NCBI GenBank assembly: GCA_031290375.1
Contig: JAITNR010000210.1
Coordinates: 1 to 11,233, forward strand
Source: Prevotellaceae bacterium
GTDB taxonomy: Bacteria; Bacteroidota; Bacteroidia; Bacteroidales; Paludibacteraceae
Reading direction: 5' to 3'
DNA length: 11,233 bases
Both the position numbers and the translations under genes were made by a program. Shown here piece after piece: positions 7,544-11,233 of the stretch; positions within the stretch are counted from its first letter, which is position 1; each line of letters opens with the position of its first letter. The notes beneath the pieces were generated by a model. The model was not told the origin of the DNA and searched no databases. It saw only the letters and a list, made by a program, of their open reading frames with translations.

Positions 7544-7675
7544 GCATTACCCACTTTTTGCAAAGAACAAAATATCAATGGACCGCATAAAATAAAGATA
7601 ACTGATAATATAATAGATTTTTTATGTTTTTGTCTATCGTCATCAACCTCAAGCGATTTGTTTGATGAAATAAAG

Positions 7676-7706
7676 TTTAATGAATGAGGGATTTTTATTA
7701 ACTTTG
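7676..7706 (+). promoter_or_regulatory. Candidate hutU promoter (TTTA-N19-TAACTTTG)
   Basis: TAACTTTG at 7699-7706 matches TAnnTTTG, and TTTA at 7676-7679 is a near -33 box at 19-nt spacing. Transcription would start about 7712-7714, roughly 30 nt before the hutU ATG. The leader is A-rich with no Shine-Dalgarno sequence, which is normal in this phylum. In the rest of the 429-bp divergent gap (7316-7744) I see only the minus-strand promoter, the remnant described separately, and AT-rich sequence. Confidence 0.5.
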
Positions 7707-7744
7707 CACAAAATAAATTTCAAAAAACATAATAACAAATCAAT

Positions 7745-9742
7745 ATGACTGGCTTTCAGCGTTCTATTTTAGATGGTATTCCCGAAAATTTACCACCCAA
7801 AAAAGTATATGAAAATAACATCAATCACGCCCCCAGACGCAAGAATATTCTTACAAAAGATGAGAAATATTTGGCAATAAAAAATGCACTGCGTTATTTT
7901 CCCAAGAAAAATCATAAGGAACTTGCGGTTGAATTTGCCGAAGAACTGCATCAATACGGCAGAATTTATATGTATCGCCTTCGCCCCGACTATGAGATAA
8001 AGGCTCGTCCAATTGACGATTATCCGTGCAAAAGTCGTCATGCTGCAGCTATTATGTTAATGATTAACAATAACCTGGATCATGCTGTCGCTCAACACCC
8101 GCACGAGTTGATAACCTATGGCGGCAACGGTGCAGCATTTCAAAATTGGGCTCAATATCGCCTGACAATGCAATATTTGGCTAAAATGACAGATAACCAA
8201 ACGCTTGTACTCTATTCAGGACACCCGCTTGGACTTTTTCCCTCACACCTCGATGCCCCAAGATTGATTATCACAAATGGAATGGTTATCCCAAACTATT
8301 CAAAACCTGATGACTGGGAAAGATTCAATGCTTTGGGCGTGTCGCAATACGGACAGATGACGGCGGGTTCGTTTATGTATATCGGACCGCAAGGCATTGT
8401 TCACGGCACTACCATCACCATTTTGAATGCGGGCAGAAAAATCGGCTGTGAATTTCTGGCTGGCAAATTGTTTGTAACAGCTGGGCTTGGGGGTATGTCG
8501 GGTGCTCAGCCCAAAGCGGCAAATATTGCAGGTTGCGTTTCGATAACAGCGGAAGTAAATCCGCTGGCAGCCAAAAAACGTTACTCGCAAGGATGGGTTG
8601 ATGAGATTTATTCCGACCTGTCAGCACTTATCAAAAGGGTAAAACAGGCACAGGCAAACAGGGAAATTCGTTCATTTGCCTATCAGGGCAACGTGGTTGA
8701 TTTGTGGGAATATTTGGCTGAAAACAATATAAAAGTTGATTTGGGTTCAGACCAGACTTCACTGCATAACCCATGGTCAGGTGGTTATTATCCTGTTGAA
8801 ACCGGTTTTGAAGAGGCAAACAAACTAATGTCAGACCAACCTGAACTTTTCAGGCAAAAGGTACAACAAACTCTTTGCAGGCACGTTGCAGCTATTAACA
8901 AGTTGGCAGTCAGAGGAATGTATTTTTTTGATTACGGAAATGCCTTTTTGCTTGAAGCATCAAGAGCAGGAGCGGATATTATGACTCAAAACGGCAAATT
9001 TAAATATCCGTCTTACGTGCAGGATATTATGGGACCAATGTGCTTTGATTATGGATTTGGACCTTTCCGTTGGGTTTGTACTTCGGGCAAACCTGAAGAT
9101 TTGGATACTTCAGACAAAATTGCAATGCAGGTTTTGGAAGAGATAGCAAAGCAATCGCCAAAGGAGATACGGCAACAGATGCGAGACAATATTCAGTGGA
9201 TTGAGGGAGTCAAAGCAAACAATCTTGTTGTTGGCTCGCAGGCGCGTATCCTTTATGCCGACTGTGAGGGTAGAACCAAAATTGCCTCTGCTTTCAATAA
9301 GGCAATAAAAGAGGGTAAAATTTCAGCCCCTGTTGTTCTGGGGCGCGACCACCACGATGTATCAGGCACGGACTCGCCCTATCGCGAAACCTCCAATATC
9401 TATGACGGCTCGTCTTTTACGGCAGATATGGCTGTACATAACGTCATCGGCGACTCGTTCCGGGGTGCTACCTGGGTTTCGCTACACAACGGTGGCGGTG
9501 TTGGTTGGGGTGAAGTTATCAACGGTGGTTTCGGTATGGTTATAGACGGCTCTGCCGATGCCGACAGAAGACTGAAGGAAATGCTTCTTTGGGACGTGAA
9601 TAACGGTATTGCCCGCAGAAGCTGGGCAAGAAACAAAGGCGCCATCTTTGCCATCAAACGTGAAATGCAGCGTACTCCAAATCTTGAGGTTACATTGCCC
9701 AATTTGGTGGATGAAGAAATTTTTGATGATTTAGAGATTTAA
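7745..9742 (+). CDS. hutU: Urocanate hydratase (urocanase), long form
   Basis: This is a 665-residue cytoplasmic NAD+-dependent enzyme of histidine degradation, converting urocanate to 4-imidazolone-5-propanoate. Hallmarks are YGGNGAAFQNWAQYRLTM, LYSGHPLGLFPSH, the dinucleotide-binding stretch GLGGMSGAQPKA (from Gly247), DQTSLHNPWSGGYYPV, and the signature PMCFDYGFGPFRWVCTSG. Cys433 of the signature corresponds to the essential Cys410 of the Pseudomonas putida enzyme. C-terminal segments RDHHDVSGTDSPYRETSN and SLHNGGGVGWGEVINGGFGM are also typical. It belongs to the longer class (about 665-675 residues, shared by Bacteroidota and vertebrate UROC1) rather than the ~555-residue proteobacterial class. 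The other histidine-utilisation genes (hutH, hutI, ftcD) are not next to it. hflX follows after 25 bp, so the two are probably co-transcribed. Confidence 0.96.
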   Translation: MTGFQRSILDGIPENLPPKKVYENNINHAPRRKNILTKDEKYLAIKNALRYFPKKNHKELAVEFAEELHQYGRIYMYRLRPDYEIKARPIDDYPCKSRHAAAIMLMINNNLDHAVAQHPHELITYGGNGAAFQNWAQYRLTMQYLAKMTDNQTLVLYSGHPLGLFPSHLDAPRLIITNGMVIPNYSKPDDWERFNALGVSQYGQMTAGSFMYIGPQGIVHGTTITILNAGRKIGCEFLAGKLFVTAGLGGMSGAQPKAANIAGCVSITAEVNPLAAKKRYSQGWVDEIYSDLSALIKRVKQAQANREIRSFAYQGNVVDLWEYLAENNIKVDLGSDQTSLHNPWSGGYYPVETGFEEANKLMSDQPELFRQKVQQTLCRHVAAINKLAVRGMYFFDYGNAFLLEASRAGADIMTQNGKFKYPSYVQDIMGPMCFDYGFGPFRWVCTSGKPEDLDTSDKIAMQVLEEIAKQSPKEIRQQMRDNIQWIEGVKANNLVVGSQARILYADCEGRTKIASAFNKAIKEGKISAPVVLGRDHHDVSGTDSPYRETSNIYDGSSFTADMAVHNVIGDSFRGATWVSLHNGGGVGWGEVINGGFGMVIDGSADADRRLKEMLLWDVNNGIARRSWARNKGAIFAIKREMQRTPNLEVTLPNLVDEEIFDDLEI

Positions 9743-9767
9743 TTTGATATAATTGATGTTTTAAGTA

Positions 9768-10976
9768 ATGCAAATTCAAACTGAAATATACTGCGAAAAA
9801 ACGATTTTAATCGGACTCATTACCCCTGAACAAGATGAGCAAAGGGCTAAGGAATATATTGAGGAACTTGCCTTTTTGAGCGAAACTGCGGGGGCATTGC
9901 CTGTAAAAAAGTTTTACCAGCGGTTGCCGTATCCTAATCCAAGAACATTTGTAGGTGAGGGCAAATTGCTTCAAATCAAGCAATTCATCGAAGATAACGA
10001 AGATGTAAATATGGCTATTTTTGACGATGAACTTTCGCCTCGGCAACTCAAAATACTTGAAGAAACACTCAAAATCAAGGTACTTGACAGAACAAACCTC
10101 ATACTTGATATTTTTGCCAAAAGAGCACAAACCTCCTACGCAAAAACGCAGGTGGAATTGGCTCAATGTCAATATATGCTGCCTCGGCTTACACGTCTTT
10201 GGACACACCTTGAACGTCAGCGCGGCGGTATCGGTATGCGCGGACCGGGCGAAGCCCAAATCGAAACAGACAGGCGAATTTTACTAAAAAAGATTTCTCT
10301 CCTCAAAGAAAATCTTAGAGATATTGACAATCAAATGGCTACGCAACGCAAAAATCGCGGTAAAATGGTCAGAGTGGCGTTGGTGGGCTACACAAATGTA
10401 GGCAAATCAACGCTGATGAACCTGCTTAGCAAGTCGGAGATATTTGCGGAAAACAAACTTTTCGCCACACTCGACACTACTGTTCGTAAGGTTATTCTGA
10501 ACAATCTGCCTTTTCTGCTGTCCGACACCGTTGGTTTTATCCGCAAACTGCCACACCACCTTATTGAGTCGTTCAAATCCACACTTGATGAGGTTCGCGA
10601 AGCTGATTTGCTTGTCAATGTGGTGGATATTTCACACCCAAATTTTGAAGAACAGTATGAAATTGTCAATCAGACTCTTAAAGAGATAAACGGAGAAGAA
10701 AAACCTGTGATTTTGGTGTTCAATAAAATTGATGCCTTTAGTTTTATCGAAAAAGAAGAGGACGATTTAACGCCGATTTCAAAGGAAAATCTTACCCTCG
10801 AAGATGTTAAACATACCTGGATAGCAAATCTTGCAGGCAACTGCACTTTTATTTCCGCCAAACAAAAAAGCAATATAGACGAACTAAAAGACATTCTCTA
10901 TCAAAGAATTAAGGAAATACATATACAACGCTATCCTTACAACGATTTTCTATTTCAAAATTATGATAATACCTGA
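9768..10976 (+). CDS. hflX: GTPase HflX, ribosome-splitting/ribosome-associated
   Basis: This is a 402-residue HflX-family GTPase. In studied bacteria HflX binds the 50S subunit and splits stalled or stress-damaged 70S ribosomes. The N-terminal HflX domain contains NPRTFVGEGKL and FDDELSPRQ. It is followed by a helical part and the glycine-rich RGGIGMRGPGEAQIETDRR (152-170) that marks the family. The G domain has G1 GYTNVGKST (207-215), the G2 Thr in ATLDTT, G3 DTVGF (253-257) and G4 NKID (319-322), and ends with an ISAK-type G5 motif. The length is usual, slightly shorter than the 426 residues of Escherichia coli HflX. No promoter is obvious in the 25-bp gap after hutU, so it likely depends on the hutU promoter. 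No functional link between histidine breakdown and HflX is implied. Confidence 0.95.
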   Translation: MQIQTEIYCEKTILIGLITPEQDEQRAKEYIEELAFLSETAGALPVKKFYQRLPYPNPRTFVGEGKLLQIKQFIEDNEDVNMAIFDDELSPRQLKILEETLKIKVLDRTNLILDIFAKRAQTSYAKTQVELAQCQYMLPRLTRLWTHLERQRGGIGMRGPGEAQIETDRRILLKKISLLKENLRDIDNQMATQRKNRGKMVRVALVGYTNVGKSTLMNLLSKSEIFAENKLFATLDTTVRKVILNNLPFLLSDTVGFIRKLPHHLIESFKSTLDEVREADLLVNVVDISHPNFEEQYEIVNQTLKEINGEEKPVILVFNKIDAFSFIEKEEDDLTPISKENLTLEDVKHTWIANLAGNCTFISAKQKSNIDELKDILYQRIKEIHIQRYPYNDFLFQNYDNT

Positions 10977-11006
10977 ATAAAATAAGTCAGCTATACAAAG
11001 TTATTT

Positions 11007-11036
11007 ACGTCATTGCGGGCTTGTGTTGCAATCTCA
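11007..11036. repeat. Short palindromic intergenic repeat downstream of hflX
   Basis: ACGTCATTGCGGGCTTGTGT followed by TGCAATCTCA contains ATTGC (11012-11016) facing GCAAT (11028-11032), a 5-bp stem extendable by two G-U pairs. It resembles a class of short dispersed palindromes (GTCATTGCGGGC...GCAATCTC) found in many bacterial genomes. The stem is degenerate and no U-run follows directly, so it is a poor terminator. Copy number cannot be judged from one window. Confidence 0.35.
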
Positions 11037-11079
11037 TTTTATCATAATTTTTATATAGTCAATCCTTAACAACCCCGAT

Positions 11080-11233
11080 TCACGCGGCGGCGAGGGAAAA
11101 ATTTTGCGGTGCAGAGAGGCTAAAAATAAATTGCAAAATTTCTGCTTTCAGTTTTTCCATCATTTTCTTCAAATTCCACGCAGTTGCCGCCATCAATGCA
11201 TTGATTTGGATGCCTGCTTCGCCCCAAAAGTAA
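11080..11233 (-). mobile_element. IS5-like transposase, C-terminal end (rest outside window)
   Basis: The minus strand is open from the window edge to the TGA at 11082-11080 and gives 50 residues: Tyr-Phe-Trp-Gly-Glu-Ala-Gly, then IQINALMAATAWNLKKMMEK, a hydrophobic FIFSLS stretch and a Leu-Ala-Ala-Ala end. The (D/E)-x-x-G-x-x-I-N-x-x-[ML]-A-A-x-A-[WF]-N-[LF]-K-[KR]-M-M pattern is characteristic of the last helix of IS5-superfamily DDE transposases. The catalytic residues lie outside the window. The left end of the element must fall between the hflX stop and about 11079. The sequence near 11059-11078 (GTCAATCCTTAACAACCCCG) could be its terminal inverted repeat, but the partner end is not available. 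The transposase is convergent with hflX, which is intact. The family assignment comes from the C-terminal pattern alone. Confidence 0.65.

Noticed and set aside
7413..7595. 60-residue plus-strand open frame in the recQ-hutU gap
   Set aside because: No family resemblance and no promoter. It lies antisense to the transposase-like remnant and the strong minus-strand promoter.
9807..10259. 150-residue open frame antisense to hflX
   Set aside because: It is a shadow of the well-conserved HflX frame, with Cys/Phe-rich composition typical of antisense reading and no independent signals.
10996..11003. TAACTTTG on the minus strand after hflX, matching a -7 box
   Set aside because: No -33 box at the right distance, and transcription would run antisense into hflX with no gene to serve.

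Overview
The window looks like a chromosomal stretch from a member of the Bacteroidota. The evidence is a PorU-type sortase of the type IX secretion system (T9SS), protein sequences with a Bacteroidota flavour (short fold-III arginine decarboxylase, ~635-residue RecQ, 665-residue urocanase), near absence of Shine-Dalgarno sequences, and several TAnnTTTG -7 promoter boxes typical of this phylum. The genus cannot be fixed from the sequence alone.

Layout, left to right. Positions 1-104 (+) are the last codons of an exoribonuclease (RNase R, S1 domain). Facing it is a minus-strand run of three genes: a PLP-dependent arginine decarboxylase (298-1689), the T9SS sortase porU (1822-5235) and a RecQ helicase (5402-7315, GTG start). 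Each is preceded by its own candidate promoter, so they are probably separately transcribed rather than one tight operon. A 429-bp divergent gap (7316-7744) follows. Then come two plus-strand genes 25 bp apart: urocanate hydratase hutU (7745-9742) and the ribosome-associated GTPase hflX (9768-10976). The right edge is the C-terminal end of an IS5-like transposase reading inward on the minus strand (11080-11233, truncated by the window).

The six main genes are housekeeping or secretion functions and show no sign of forming one joint pathway: RNA decay, polyamine synthesis, protein secretion, DNA repair, histidine catabolism and ribosome rescue. I do not see a new multi-gene system. The less ordinary content lies between the genes. 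The gap between the decarboxylase and rnr holds a decayed C-terminal piece of a DNA methyltransferase, with a mutated motif I. The leader region of recQ holds what looks like the zinc-ribbon remnant of an IS1-type transposase, just downstream of a textbook Bacteroidota promoter. The region right of hflX holds a short palindromic repeat and the IS5-like element. Together these suggest past mobile-element or restriction-modification insertions into gene borders of an otherwise conserved chromosome.
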